A stretch of DNA of 64,000 bases from Microglena sp. YARC (taxonomy: Eukaryota; Chlorophyta; Chlorophyceae; Chlamydomonadales; Chlamydomonadaceae), in contig CM039466.1 in the NCBI GenBank assembly GCA_022414725.1, positions 38,201,281 to 38,265,280 on the forward strand, read 5' to 3'. Position numbers and translations under genes: made by a program. Each line of letters begins with the position of its first letter. Position 1 is the stretch's first letter. The notes below the pieces were generated by a model that was not told where the DNA came from, searched no databases, and saw only the letters and a program-made list of their open reading frames with translations. This document shows positions 38,201 through 48,609 of the stretch, piece by piece.

Positions 38201-41200
38201 TGATCTTTTCTTGCATGATTTCCTTGCGATCGTTTGCTGATGCGTAAACAATCATGCAACCGACACGATCAAATGCTCATGATGTCCATACACGGTGCCT
38301 CCCTGCCTCCCTGTTTGACAAATGCTAGCCTGCATGCCTGCCTGCATGCTTGCCCGTTTACGTACCTGCCTGCCAGCTTGAAACCTCACTGCTTGCCTGC
38401 GTACACCTGCCTGCCTCGCCGCTTCAGGGTGAGAGGCCTCGCTTCTGCTGAGAAGACTGCCTTAATACTGATGCTAATTCATGATTATTGCTTGCATGTG
38501 AAGGACATGAGTGCACTTCACTTGTCATCAACACCTAATTGACCGTGTTCCTTTTTGTGCTGCTGCAGATGGAGCGTCTTGTTAATGCCACCTAGCTCTG
38601 GAGAAGGAGCTACTGCTTTCAGGGCTCAGCTGATGGCCAAGATCAATACATGTTCCTTGATCTGGATGCACAATGGAACACGATCAGTGCTGAAACTGTC
38701 TAAGTAAGTACTCATGCTATTTCATGATAATTACTTGCAAGTGATACGACGCTGTCACTACCCTTGCCCTTGTTTCTTTCTAATTCCTTGCCTATGTCTT
38801 TGCCTTTGTCTCTTCCTCTGTCACTTGCTCTGTATCTGCGTTACTGCCTTTGTCTACATCACAGTCACTGCAGCTGTCTATTTCTCTACCACTATCTCTG
38901 CTTCTGTTGCTGTCTGCCATGTCAGTGCCCTCCCTCTGTCTATGTCTCGGCTACTATTACCGCCTATGTCTCTGTCTGCCACTTCCCTTGTCTCTGTCAC
39001 TGCCCTTGCCTTTGTCTATTTTTCTGTATGAGTTCACGTCTCCGTCTTTGACCCTGCATCTGATTCTGTCATTAACTCTGTCTATCTTTTCCTTCGTTTC
39101 TGCCTTTGCCTCTTTATATTTCTTTGTCTATGCCTATCTGTCTATGTCAGCTTCTGTCAGTTGCTCTGTATCTGTGTTAATTCCTCTGCCTGTGTCCATG
39201 TCACTGTCACTACCGCTGTCTATTTCTGTACCTCTATCAGTGCTTCTGTCTCTGTCTGCCATGTCATAGCCCTAACCTCTGTCTATGTCTCAGCCTTTGT
39301 TACCGCCTCTGTCTCTGTTTGCCGCTTCCCTTGTCTCTGTCACTGCCCTTGCCTTTGTCTATTTTTCTGTATATGTTCACGCGTCCGTCTTTGACCCTGC
39401 ATCTGACTCTGTCAGTACCTTTGTCTATTTCTTTGCCTTTGTCTCTTAATATTTATATGTCTTTGCCTATCTGTCTATTTCAGCCTCTGTCACTTGCTCT
39501 GTATCTGTGTTACTTCCTCTGCCTGTGTCCATGTCACTGTCACTACCGCTGTCTATTTCTGTACCTCTATCAGTGCTTCTGTCTCTGTCTGCCATGTCAT
39601 TGCCCTAACCTCTCTCTATGTCTCTGCCTTTGTTACCGCCTCTGTCTCTGTCTGCCGCTTCCCTTGTCTCTGTCACTGCCCTTGCCTTTGTCGAACTTTC
39701 TGTATATGTTCGCATCTCTTCCCTTGTCTCTGTCTCTGACCCTGCCACTGATCTGTCATTACATACGTCTCTACCTTTGCCTCTTACGCACTCCACCTAG
39801 GTTTAGGTCTATGTTGTCTAGCTTCTGTCACTTGCTCTGTATCTGTGTTACTGCCTCTGTCTCTGTCTATGTCACTGTCACTACTGCTGTCTATTTCTCT
39901 ACCCCTATCACTGTCTCTGTCTCTATCTGCCACTGTCACTGCCCTTGCATTTGTCTATCAGCGACACTAATTTGTGTTCCTTTTTGTGCAGCTGCAGATG
40001 GAGTGCTGGCATGCTGCACATGGAGTGCCGGGTGTCATCACTAGTGTCATGGGGTGTTGGGGGTCTATGTCATCACTAGTGTCATGGGGTGTTGGAGTTT
40101 GTGACATCACTAGTGACATTGGGTGTTGGGGGTTTATGTCATCACTAGTGTCATGGGGTGTTGGGGGTTTTTGTCATCACTAGTGTCATGGGGTGTTGGG
40201 GGTTTATGTCATCACTAGTGACATGGGGTGTTGGGGGTCTACGTCATCACTACAGTCATGGGGTGTATGTTGGGGGTTTATGCCATCACTAGTGTCATGG
40301 GGTGTTGGGGGTATATGTCATCACTAGTGTCATGGGGTGCTGGGGGTTTATGTCATCACTAGTTACATGGGGTGTTGGGGGTCTATGTCATCACCAGTGA
40401 CATGGGTTATCGTGGGTCTATGTCATCACTGCAGTCATGGGGTGTTGGGGGTTTATGTAAACACTAGTGACATGGGGTGTTGGGGGTCTATGTCTTCACT
40501 AGTGACACGCATGGGGTATTGGGGGTCTATGTCAGCACTACAGTCATGGGTTGTTGGGGGTCTATGTCATCACTAGTTTTAAATAATCGATTACTACAAT
40601 CCTCTTCAATTTAGGGTTCATCCATTGCCATCCTATTCTGTAACATAGATGTTCCATGCCATGTTGCCCCACGAGCCTACCTATACATATATATATAGAT
40701 ATAGATATAGATATAGATATAGATATATTCTCTATTATGTATTATTTAAATATATCTACAGTGCAAGCACTGCTCCTACCGACCCCATGAATTGTACCCG
40801 GATTATAGTAAGATTCCTGCCCCAGAATTATACCCTGAATCGAAGAATTCCCCAAAATTTCCCCCAAAATTCACCAGAATCCCCCCAAATTTGCCCAATT
40901 TAATCCCCCAGAATCTCCCTGAATTTCCCCCCAAATTCACCGGAATCCCCCCAAATTTGCCCGATTGATTCCCCCGGAATCCCCCTGAATTTCCCCCCAA
41001 ATTCACAAAAATCCCCAAATTTGCCCAATTGATTCCCCGAGACTTCTCCAGAATTCTTACCCCAGAATTCTACCCGAATTGTAGTATAATTCTTACCCCA
41101 TAATTCTACCCGGATTCTAGTATAATTATTCCCCCATAATTCTACACGGATTCTTGTAGAATTCTTACACCGGAATCTACTAGGGTAATATACTAGGGCT

Positions 41201-44200
41201 AGTATATTGGGTTAGTGCAAATTTGACGGTTTACGACACCATCTGATGGTTTACTACCCCTATCGTATTAACATTTACTACCCCTATCGTATAAAAAAAA
41301 TACGACCAAATGCAATAAAAACAACCATGGGGTCGTAATAAATAAATACTAGTCAAAATGGGGTATAGTAGAATCGAGTTTAATTCATAGTGCTACCCAG
41401 CTAAGCATATAGCAACTAAGTGCACATGGAAACTGACAGAGTCATGTCTCCTATATTGTTGACATCGTAGGGCTTAGCCAAGTGGCTGACTTAGGGAGCT
41501 GCTTAGATGCTGTTGCTCGAAGCTGACAAGAAAAGCTATGTAGACCCCCCCCCCCCCCCCCCCCCCCCCCTTCCCCCCCCCCCCACCCACCCCTCTGGAG
41601 TGCTCCTTTATTATTTAACCTCCACCCTTATCTGGGCCACCTGCCTCACAACACCTCACCAACTGCCCTGATCCCTTCTCAGTGATCAATTTCCCATCCC
41701 TTACCCTGGTCATCAACCAACAGGTACAACCACAGTAACTGCTCTGATGCATACTCAATGTCCCCTTCCAGCACTCATCCCCGCTATCTACCTGCAGGCA
41801 CCTAAGTAACTGCTCTGATGCATACTTAATGTCCCCTTGCACCCCCTATCCCCGCCCTCTACCTTCAAGCACCACAGTCACTGTTCTGATGCCTACTTAA
41901 TGTCCCCTTCCACCCCCTATCCCCGCCATCTACCTACAGGCACCACAGTCACTGCTATCATCACCACCGGCTGGTTGGTAACTGTGGCCAACATCGGCGA
42001 CTCCTCAGCCATAGTTGATACCGGCAGCACTGTGCTCGAGCTCACCCGCAGCCATCGCATACACACCAACGTCGAGGAGCAAGAACGCCTGAAACAAGGT
42101 GGATGTACAATAGCATCCCTCGGCTTTCACCTCCAAGGTCCTGCCAAGCCAAATGAACCAGGCGTGGGCCCACTCCGGGTGTGGCCAGGAGGTCTTTGCG
42201 TGTCCAGGTCGATTGGGGATCATGATGCTGGCCAGGAGGTGGTTCCTGTACCCCACATTAGACAGGTAAGATCATGTAGGGATGTACTGCTGTATGCGGG
42301 GATGTACTGGCAAACGTGGGGATGAACCTGACGTGGGCTCACTCCGGGTGTGGCCAGGAGGCCTTTGCGTGTCCAGGTCGATTGGGGACCATGACGCTGG
42401 CCAGGAGGTGGTTCCTGTACCCACATTAGACAGGTAAGATCATGTAGGGATGTACTGCTGTTTGTGGGGATGTACTGGCAAACGTGGGGATGAACCTGGC
42501 GAGGGCCCACTCCGGGTGTAGCCGGGAGGCCTGCGCGATTCCAGGTGGATTGGAGACCATGATGCTGGCCAGGAGGTTGTTCCTTTACTCCACATTAGAC
42601 AGGTAAAATCATGTGGGGATGTACTGCTGTATGTGGGTGTGTAAAGCTGTACACAGGGATGTACAGGTGACATAATTTGGGGATGTACAGGTGAGATCAT
42701 GTGGATATGCACTGCTGTACATGAGGATGTACAGGTGAGATCATGTGGTGATCTACTGCTGTACATGGGGATGTACAAGTGAGATCATGTGGGGATGTAC
42801 ATATGTAGGGAGGGATGAACAGGTAAGATTATATGGGGATGTACAGGTGAGATCATGTGGGGATGTACTGCTGTATGGGGGGTGTTCATGAAATATCGCA
42901 TGGTGATATATGTAGGGAACGGCAACTAATATTAGTGTTTGAAAACTAATATTAGCTAATATTATGATAGTGTCACAATAATATTGTTTTTTCAAATAGA
43001 TTCAAAATTCTGGTGAGACGGCTCGTCCGAGTAATATTATGTAATATTATGTATTCACTAATATTATATAAAATAGCCGACCCCTATATATATGGGATTC
43101 TTCGGGTCTCAGTCCAGGGATTCGTCATATCAAAACAGGGCCAGAAAAACACTGTGTGGATGACAGTCCAGGTAGGGCTTATTTTATAGTTAAACAATAA
43201 TCATTATTATAATAGTAGATTGACAGGCAGAGTAAATACAGTATGGAAAATATGCGCACTGTTACCTACACCACAGTCCTCAGTACCAGACACAATGTTA
43301 CCACAATGCTGTAATTTACTATTTAGAACAGGCCATGAACCAGTGTAACAGGAGAAACATTCAGTTGCATTAATGGATTTTATTAAACTTGAAACAGTCA
43401 AATGTGCAACGTCAAACTAAATACGGATAGAAACATTGCCAAATTTGAAACGTAAAATGGTTATAAACCCCCTTAAATTACAGTAAAACCTGAATAATCG
43501 TTATTTTTTGCTGTCAATACAGTATTCCCTAACTTCAACTCCGGGGCTTGTCAGATAGTTTCATGACTCTCAATCGAGGGGGGGGCAAGGAAAAAGATTT
43601 CGTACCGCACGTTCGATATGGATAGAGAACCGCGAGCAATAGTCGATACAAAAAAGATCATGTCGATACACCCACGGGCGGCCGAGATACGAGGGGGGGT
43701 GGGGGGGGGGTCCGACCGTTTTCCCAAATTTATTTGTACCTCGTGTAACTTTCTTGCCAGTGCGAATTTTTGAGCGTGACGTACACCATTGAGAAGGTCT
43801 TGACGAGAGGAGTACAAATCTGAAGTCGTTAGTTAGTGACACCAAGGGTGTAATTGGTGAATCTCCTGGAAGGTACATCCAGGCTGGACGCCAGGCTGGA
43901 CGTCACCCAGACCTTCGCGTCCAGCTTGGAACGAGCGGCAGTTGGGCGGAAAAAGGCGCGCGCGCAACGCGTTCTGAATTCCGGCCCCCTACCGTACGAA
44001 GTTCCTAAAGCAGTCGAGCCTGGGGTCGAGCACTCGAGCCCCCCCCCCCCACCCCACCCCACCCCCCCACACCTTCCCCCCCCTCCCCCCACCCCCCCAC
44101 CCCAAAACACACACACCAGCCGAGCCGACCATCAGGCTCCAGAATACAAGTTGAGTAGATCAAGCCATGATAATGATGATGATAAAGATAAAAAGACAGA

Positions 44201-47200
44201 TAAAAAACGCCTTCTGTCGATTTTCGTGATCTTCTCCTAGGGCGCGGACGACTGCTGAGCGCCCAAGAAAGTTGTAAAAATACTAGAATATAAATAACTT
44301 TGTCCAAACTTGATATTTATAATTTTTGGTTGTATGGTTGGAAAGGCCTTGCCGAGATGATGCTCATGGACCCCCCTTTCACTATGTAATACTGTCTGGG
44401 TGTCTAGATATGAGGTCTCAAAGAGGGGGAGGGGGGGGGGGGGGGGGGGGGGGGGGTCCCCGGGGGTCAAAATAACAACTTCCGAACGTGCGGTCAGCCA
44501 ACTTTATTCCTGCCCCCCCCTCGCTTTCAATACTGTTTTGTTTTTCGACGAAGCATCGACATCAGTCATCGCAATTTCAGATTTATGTAGGCTAGTATAG
44601 GGCAGTCCCTGATAGCTGCGAGGCCGGCACTACCCTATATTGGCAGTACTATAGTCGATCAGGCAGTACTGTCTTCCATATGCAATCCAACTGGTTAAAG
44701 CCACACTAGCGCGAGCTGAATTGGGCCCCCAATGAATAGCCCCATTCACAAGTGTGCACCATTCGCTTGAGTGCTACGATGGACTAACTAATAGTTTGTT
44801 TTTTGTGCGACGCGTCGCAAATTGAGTGACTCTGTGCGATCGCAGTACGATAAGCTGCCCCCCAAACCTCACGGAGCACTAAGGGCGGTACTAGACTAGT
44901 CATTTCTGACTAGTCTAGGCAGACCCATGCGTCGCCATGCAGCAAAGGAATGGCGATGCGTTGTCGAAACAAACAAAAATGTCAACTAAGAGGATAGGAC
45001 TGGTGAATATTGGAAGGACGGAAAGGACGCCACACAATTGGCTTCGTGGACAAGTGCAGTGGGCTGCCTGGACGGGACACAATGGGCAGAGTGGAACCAG
45101 GGTACTACATTTTGTCATTTCGGGTTGCGCTTTAGACATGACTGCCTCCTTTTGGGTTGCGCTTTTGACTCCACTGACAACGGAAATCTGCGCGCTGCGC
45201 CCTGAGGGGGTTTAACAATTTGTGTCAATCGTACAGTCGGGATTCAAAGCGCGCTATTGCACGTCATGTAGTACCCTCACCTGGAACTCATCTCATCTGT
45301 GGGCCATTCTAGGGACGAGTGGACAGACCCCTAAAGATTGTGCACCATGGCATAACCAGCGTGTAGATGCCCCACGCTCGTTTGCCCTTTGATGACCTAG
45401 TCCTCCTCTACTCCTTGATGACATGCCAGAGTCTGGTTACGTGATTTAGTGCCAGGGTGTGGTTCAGTGCCAACGTGTGATGGCAGGCCAACATGTGATG
45501 ACGGGCCAACGTGTGATGACGGGCCAATGTGTGATGATGTGCCAATGTATGATGGCAGGCCAATGTGTGATGATGGGCCTACGTGTTATGACGTGCCAAT
45601 GTGTGATGATGTGCCATCGTGTGATGATGTGACTATGTGCCACGGTGTTGCTAAGTGCCAACGTGTGGCTACCAGCAGGGTAGTTCAACACATACCTGGC
45701 TGATTGTGAACACACACACTCCAGAGAGGTGAGTGCGTGTGAGCACACCTTCACCGGGACGTGTGTGTAAGCACGCACATCCCAGACCCCCCTAGTGCGC
45801 GTTGCCCGCACGTCCCAGATCCTCTAGTGCATGGTGCACGCACATCCAACCCCCCCTAAACGTGTTCACGTGCCACTGCGTTGCAAGTGCGTGAGATTTA
45901 GCCACAAAAATAAGACATCTCCAGGTCCCATTAATTTCAGAAGTATTATTGCCATCGACCTGTGCATTACCTTGAAAAGGGTATGTCTTCAATTCTCGTA
46001 CAGCTGGGTCGCTGCCTATAAATTTATAATACACAAATGCTAAAACCTGTTCGGTAAACTAATAAGTACCCTGATTTAACTAGTGGATCGCTAATTGTGA
46101 CTTAGTAAGAAGCAATGTGCAGGAACGTTGGCAAGGGGGGCGAATAAGAGGTTCCAGGCATCTTGCAAGGGACCCAGGAAGGCCAAGACCAAGAAGGCTA
46201 AAAAACGGAAAATATTGACACACATTTTGATAGAGCGGTGCGTGTTAAAACACGCACATTTTGACAGGGATTTTGACAGGGACGTTTGAGCTCACACACA
46301 CACTTAGACAGAGACGTATGTTTAAACATGCACATTTGGAGAGACATGTGCACACATTCTGGGGGGGTCCTGTGCGTGTGCCACATACACTCTCGGAGGG
46401 CTTTGATCAAACTGGCACCAATCAATCTGGCACCAATCAAACTGGCACCAATCAAGCCAGCAACAATCAAACTGGCACCAATCAAACTGGCACCAAATCA
46501 AACTGGCACCAATTAGACTGGCACCAATCAAACTGGCACCAATCAGACTGGCACCAATCAAACTGGCACCAAATCAAACCGGCACCAATCAAACTGGCAC
46601 CAATCGAACTGGCACCAAATGAAACTGGCACCAATCAAACTAGCACCAATCAGACTGGCACCAATCAAACTGGCACCAAACTGGCACCAATCAAACTGGT
46701 TCATAGCTATGCTGATGCTATGCTGATGCAAAACAGTCCTGGAGATGGTGTGAATGAAAGCTACCTATCCATGCCGACATTTGGTTACAGACTCTTAATC
46801 CAGAACCGCTTTGCCAACGTGAGGTTCTGCGATTATGTGCTAAAGTGTGGTCACGTGCCAACGTGTGGTTTCGTGATAATGTGCCAGCGTTTGGTTACGT
46901 GCGGACGTGCAGTTACTTGATTACGTTGCCAACGTGTAGTTGCCAACATGTGGATGTAACCTTCAGAACAGGGCATCCAGTGGTCGACTACCCTCACCTT
47001 GAGTGTGCCGGGTTCTTTGGCAGCGCCTGTCTACATATATAGGTAGCCAGCTTGTGTGTGTATGCATCAGTCGAGGGGTAGCCAGGGTTGGCCAGGGCAG
47101 CTGTCTGCATTCTATCAAAAGGTACCTAGCATGTGGTTATGGACTCCTAATCCAGAACCGCTTTTTCAACATGTGGCTATGTGATTACGTGCCAACGTTT

Positions 47201-48300
47201 GGTTTCGTGATTATATGCCAGCGTGTGATCACGCGCTGACGTGTAGGTTCGTGATTATGTTGCCAACGTGTGGTTGCCAACATGTGGTTACGGACTCCAG
47301 AACCGCTTTTTCAACATGTGGCCATGTGATTACGTGCCAACGTTTGGTTTCGTGATTATATGCCAGCGTGTGATTACGCGCTGACGTGTAGGTTCGTGAT
47401 TATGTTGCCAACGTGTGGTTGCCAACATGTGGTTACGGACTCCTAATCCAGAACCGCTTTTTCAACATGTGGCTATGTGATTACGTGCCAACATTTGGTT
47501 TCGTGATTATATGCCAGCGTGTGGTTGTATTACGCGCTGACGTGTAGGTTCGTGATTATGTTGCCAACGTGTGGTTGCCAACATGTGATTACGGTCTCCT
47601 AATCCGTCCAGAACCGCTTTGCCTGCCCATCTGCAGTTGATGATGCTCATTAGTAATCCAGAACCGCTTTGCCCATCTGCAGTTGATGATGCCTTCCTCG
47701 GGCAGCCGCCTCATCCTTGGCTCTGACGGGTTGTGGGACGTCCTCTCTCAAAAAGCAGTAGCGCAGCAGTTAAAGATCCTCACCACCAAACCAGCGGCAG
47801 CAAGCCTCATGGCATCTGTGGCGAGAGATCTCAGGATCCAGGATGATGTAACCGTCATTGTTGTGGACATCCTTCCCAATGCCACGACAAGCTTCCCCAG
47901 CCAGCAGCTGCGAGTCGCTCAACTTCATCACACCCTAAGGATGCATGACCCAGCGCCTGTGTCTGCTGAGCCCAAAGCTTCTAGCAGTATGTTCTCGTGC
48001 TTTAAGCGCAATAGCCATAGCAATAGCCCCTTGGACGTTGAAGAGGGGAGCCTGTCTCAGCCCAGCGCGCCCGGCGGGGTGCAGTTGTTGTCAGACCTTG
48101 ACTGTTTAAAGGTTTACCCCGGCCTCAAAGATCTCATTAATGACGCCTTTGCTAGAGCAGACGCTTTCTCCAAAGCCTGTGAAGCCTACTGCAGGCCCCA
48201 GTCTCAGTCAAACATGCCCTTGAGCAATTGGTCTTTGTCCAAGAGTTTAGAGATGGTCAAGAGAAAGAGCACAGGGTTGAGCAGCGAGCATGATGGTTGA
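25072..48300 (+). CDS. PP2C-type Ser/Thr protein phosphatase, five exons
   Basis: Metal-dependent (Mg/Mn) protein phosphatase. Exons: 25072-25159, 25238-25364, 26278-26370, 41940-42265 and 47683-48300 (TGA stop). All junctions from the second exon on are phase-consistent. The first exon (ENAFDVV) may hold the acidic start of the fold. The second has VCDGHSG with a metal-binding Asp. The fourth reads GTTVTAIITTGWLVTVANIG, then GPLRVWPGGLCVSRSIGD and PVPHIRQ. The fifth opens LMMPSSGSRLILGSDGLWD and has IQDDVTVIVVDI, giving the last metal Asp residues. A tail of about 130 residues (SSMFSCFKR) follows. Motif order and spacing match a land-plant PP2C clade, which supports the very long introns. 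The start codon is not located and the donor of the first exon is ambiguous. Confidence 0.88.
27321..28310 (+). repeat. Dispersed repeat, copy 1 (GGGCGCCTGGAGGCGC family)
   Basis: Starts with AGGGCGCCTGGAGGCGCG then TCCCGAATGAAA. It includes AT-rich sequence, a CCCCGCCC-rich block, TTTCGTCCATTGTGATGC and a terminal CACACGGACGGACA. The whole unit recurs at 32867-33869 with high identity. No coding content recognised. Confidence 0.85.
28311..29349. other. AT-rich intronic sequence
   Basis: Another GGGCGCCTGGAGGCGC head at 28314-28343, then ATTAATTAAT-rich DNA to about 28750 and unique sequence after that. No gene. Confidence 0.5.
29350..30905 (+). repeat. Minisatellite, about 53-bp period
   Basis: Units of the type CTGGCTATCCATGCACTG, CCACACAGCACTGTGCA, CGCACATACACACACAT, about 25 copies with variants (ACTACAAGACAACCCCATG). 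Long His/Thr-rich frames here are repeat artefacts. Confidence 0.93.
30950..31290 (+). repeat. Tandem repeat, CCATACCA-type, about 100-bp period
   Basis: Imperfect units with CCATGCCATACCA, CTACCATTGTACAA and GCATGTTGGTA or GCATGTAGGTA. Confidence 0.75.
31291..32289. other. G-rich intronic sequence, no gene recognised
   Basis: Contains short internal duplications (GACAGGCTAACG, GAGAATTGATCGGGAT) and a G-rich block at about 31863-31896. Minus-strand Pro-rich frames have no recognisable domain. Confidence 0.45.
32290..32780 (+). repeat. Dispersed repeat, copy 2 (5'-truncated)
   Basis: Shares the CCCCACGCACGGCCCTG block, TTTCGTCCATTGTGATGC and CACACGGACGGACA with copies 1 and 3. It ends in a fresh AGGGCGCCTGGAGGCGCG head at 32751. 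Confidence 0.8.
32867..33869 (+). repeat. Dispersed repeat, copy 3
   Basis: Full-length homologue of 27321-28310 with the same order of landmarks. It is followed by two copies of a TTTTTTTCATTCGGGTA block (33880-33925), the inverse of the head motif CCCGAATGAAA. Confidence 0.85.
33968..34202 (+). mobile_element. tRNA-derived SINE with 14-bp target duplication
   Basis: The body at 33982-34188 lies between perfect 14-bp repeats TTGTAAGGAGGATA (33968-33981 and 34189-34202). It carries a pol III A-box-like TGGTCTAGTGG at 34002 and a B-box-like GGTCGATCC at 34048, with tRNA-like spacing. The arms that would form an acceptor stem do not pair, so it is tRNA-derived rather than a tRNA gene. A non-tRNA tail of about 115 bases follows. 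Confidence 0.75.
34203..34658. other. Intronic sequence, no feature recognised
   Basis: Unique sequence between the SINE and the CACTA element. It is C-rich near 34440-34490. Confidence 0.4.
35090..37190 (+). repeat. Satellite, about 185-bp period, inside the CACTA element
   Basis: About 11 units, each with AAGTCTTGGGACGAACCA, CATGCCTTGTTACTTGCTC and CAGTCGTAACCTTTCTCC. Higher-order alternation of unit types is visible: the block near 35150-35520 is repeated near 35890-36260 and again near 36450-36820. Confidence 0.95.
37191..38700. other. Non-repetitive core of the CACTA element
   Basis: A 126-codon + strand frame at 37319-37699 (opening MWLDNNYSEHWPSQEEQQAS) is the longest. It matches nothing I know. 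A direct repeat of about 65 bp (around GTGTTCCTTTTTGTGC) links about 38540 with about 39970. Confidence 0.4.
38740..39960 (+). repeat. Pyrimidine-rich minisatellite inside the CACTA element
   Basis: CTCTGTC/CTTTGTCT-type short repeats organised in blocks of about 340 bp. For example CACTTGCTCTGTATCTGTG recurs at 39490 and 39830, with a diverged copy near 39160. Leu/Ser/Cys-rich frames are artefacts. Confidence 0.88.
40010..40577 (+). repeat. Minisatellite, about 36-bp period, inside the CACTA element
   Basis: About 15 units of the form CATGGGGTGTTGGGGGT plus CTATGTCATCACTAGTG. Confidence 0.95.
40777..41200 (+). repeat. CACTA subterminal repeats
   Basis: Repeated CCCCAGAATT, CCCCCAAATT and TACCCGGATTCTAGTATAA motifs. 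These match the motif set at 34860-34950 near the other end. Confidence 0.75.
41640..41939 (+). repeat. Tandem copies of the PP2C exon-4 acceptor edge
   Basis: Three decayed copies (around 41725, 41790 and 41866) of the true acceptor edge at 41930-41957 lie upstream of it. Each has CTACCT-type sequence, an AG or AA, then a GCACCACAGTCACTG-like stretch. The period is about 70-80 bp. Confidence 0.85.
42266..42615 (+). repeat. Two tandem copies of the PP2C exon-4 donor edge
   Basis: Blocks of about 160 bp at about 42326-42440 and 42490-42610 repeat the last ~95 bases of exon 4 (VGPLRVWPGG... to the PHIRQ end) plus the donor GTAAGATCATGT. Frames are shifted or substituted, so they look like decaying exon copies. 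Confidence 0.88.
42616..42890 (+). repeat. Minisatellite, about 36-40-bp period, derived from the donor region
   Basis: Units GGGGATGTACAGGTGAGATC and ATGTGGGGATGTACTGCTGT. The GTGAGATCATGTGG part resembles the intron start after exon 4. Confidence 0.8.
42891..43566. other. AT-rich intronic sequence
   Basis: AATATTA-rich palindromic sequence at 42930-43070, then unique DNA. No gene. Confidence 0.4.
43575..44523. mobile_element. Putative DNA transposon with 8-bp TSD
   Basis: Inverted ends of about 45 bp at 85% or so by eye start CGAGGGGGGGGCA and contain ACCGCACGTTCG. The flanks are CTCTCAAT (43567-43574) and CTTTCAAT (44524-44531), an 8-bp duplication with one mismatch. This fits a hAT-like element, but the ends are G-run dominated and lack the usual CA start. 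The interior has C- and G-runs and no transposase. Confidence 0.55.
44532..45089. other. Intronic sequence with small palindromes
   Basis: A perfect 11-bp-arm hairpin TAGACTAGTCA/TGACTAGTCTA lies at about 44892-44917. No gene. Confidence 0.4.
45098..45278. mobile_element. hAT-type MITE in PP2C intron 4
   Basis: 181 bp, with ends CAGGGTACTACAT and ATGTAGTACCCTC. The interior is rich in GCGC and TTGCGCTTT. The flanks share TGGAAC, offset by two bases, so the target duplication is partly eroded. Same family as 17050, 18845 and 8290. Confidence 0.75.
45440..45670 (+). repeat. Minisatellite, about 18-20-bp period
   Basis: Units GCCAATGTGTGATGATG and variants, about 12 copies. Confidence 0.85.
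46395..46700 (+). repeat. Minisatellite, 15-bp period
   Basis: About 20 units of ACTGGCACCAATCAA. The long frame over it is a repeat artefact. Confidence 0.95.
46800..47620 (+). repeat. Tandem repeat, about 140-160-bp period
   Basis: Four to five units with AATCCAGAACCGCTTT, GATTACGTGCCAACG, GTTTCGTGATTATATGCC and TTGCCAACATGTGG. Confidence 0.9.
47605..47682 (+). repeat. Duplicated acceptor of the PP2C last exon
   Basis: CAGAACCGCTTTGCC(TGCC)CATCTGCAG followed by TTGATGATG occurs twice, about 45 bases apart. The second copy (AG at 47682) continues into the PP2C frame. The first reaches a stop within a few codons. Confidence 0.85.
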
Positions 48301-48600
48301 CCTAATGCGCAATACGGATGAGGAAGCGCTCACTTCAAAAGACCCTATGGGGCTGCGGCGTCGTATTTGGCGGTGCCTCCTCTTCAAGGGGGCGGGAGCC
48401 CCCAGGGTTACCCATTTGTCCGTCCGACCGACCGACCATCCATCTATCCATCCACCCATCTGTCTGACCACAATGAAGCCTGACACATCAGCCAACGGTC
48501 TCGTAACTACCTCGCTTCCGTTGCCACCTGTCGCTCCGTCGCGGTCACTCTCCGCCAAGTTGTAGCGTCGCAGGCGACGCTGCAAAGAACCTGTTTGCCC
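48301..48600 (+). other. Probable 3' untranslated region of the PP2C gene
   Basis: Non-coding sequence after the TGA. It includes CCGACCGACCGACC and CCATC repeats near 48420-48460. A stretch around TCAGCCAACGGTCTCGTAAC resembles 49815-49835. No polyadenylation signal could be fixed. Confidence 0.4.
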
Positions 48601-48609
48601 GCGTCAGCC

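Larger units (their letters stand above)
34662..41392. mobile_element. CACTA-type DNA transposon, non-autonomous, 6.7 kb
   Basis: Perfect 27-bp terminal inverted repeats (34662-34688 and 41366-41392) start CACTATGAATTAAACTCG. They are flanked by a 3-bp duplication CTA at 34659-34661 and 41393-41395. CACTA termini and a 3-bp duplication define the CACTA/EnSpm superfamily. Both subterminal zones carry related motifs (CCCGGATTCTAG, TACCCCA, AATTCTACCC), as CACTA elements do. The interior is made of satellite arrays with no recognisable transposase, so mobility would need enzyme from elsewhere. Confidence 0.9.
26371..41939 (+). other. 15.6-kb intron of the PP2C gene
   Basis: The donor GCTG|GTAAGT at 26371 and the acceptor CTACCTACAG at 41939 join in phase (G + GC gives Gly). 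This produces the canonical PP2C Gly-Thr-Thr block. The intron holds repeat families, a SINE and a CACTA element. Unique sequence at 26371-27200 has a G-run at about 26579-26600. A putative short relative of the 7220 element lies at about 26888-27000. Confidence 0.8.

Noticed and set aside
38714..40044. Leu/Ser/Cys-rich frames resembling membrane proteins
   Set aside because: They arise from the CTCTGTC-type minisatellite and overlap each other in several frames.
43481..43500. Pogo/Tigger-like end CAGTAAAACCTGAATAATCG
   Set aside because: It resembles such TIRs, but no inverted partner was found within a few kilobases.
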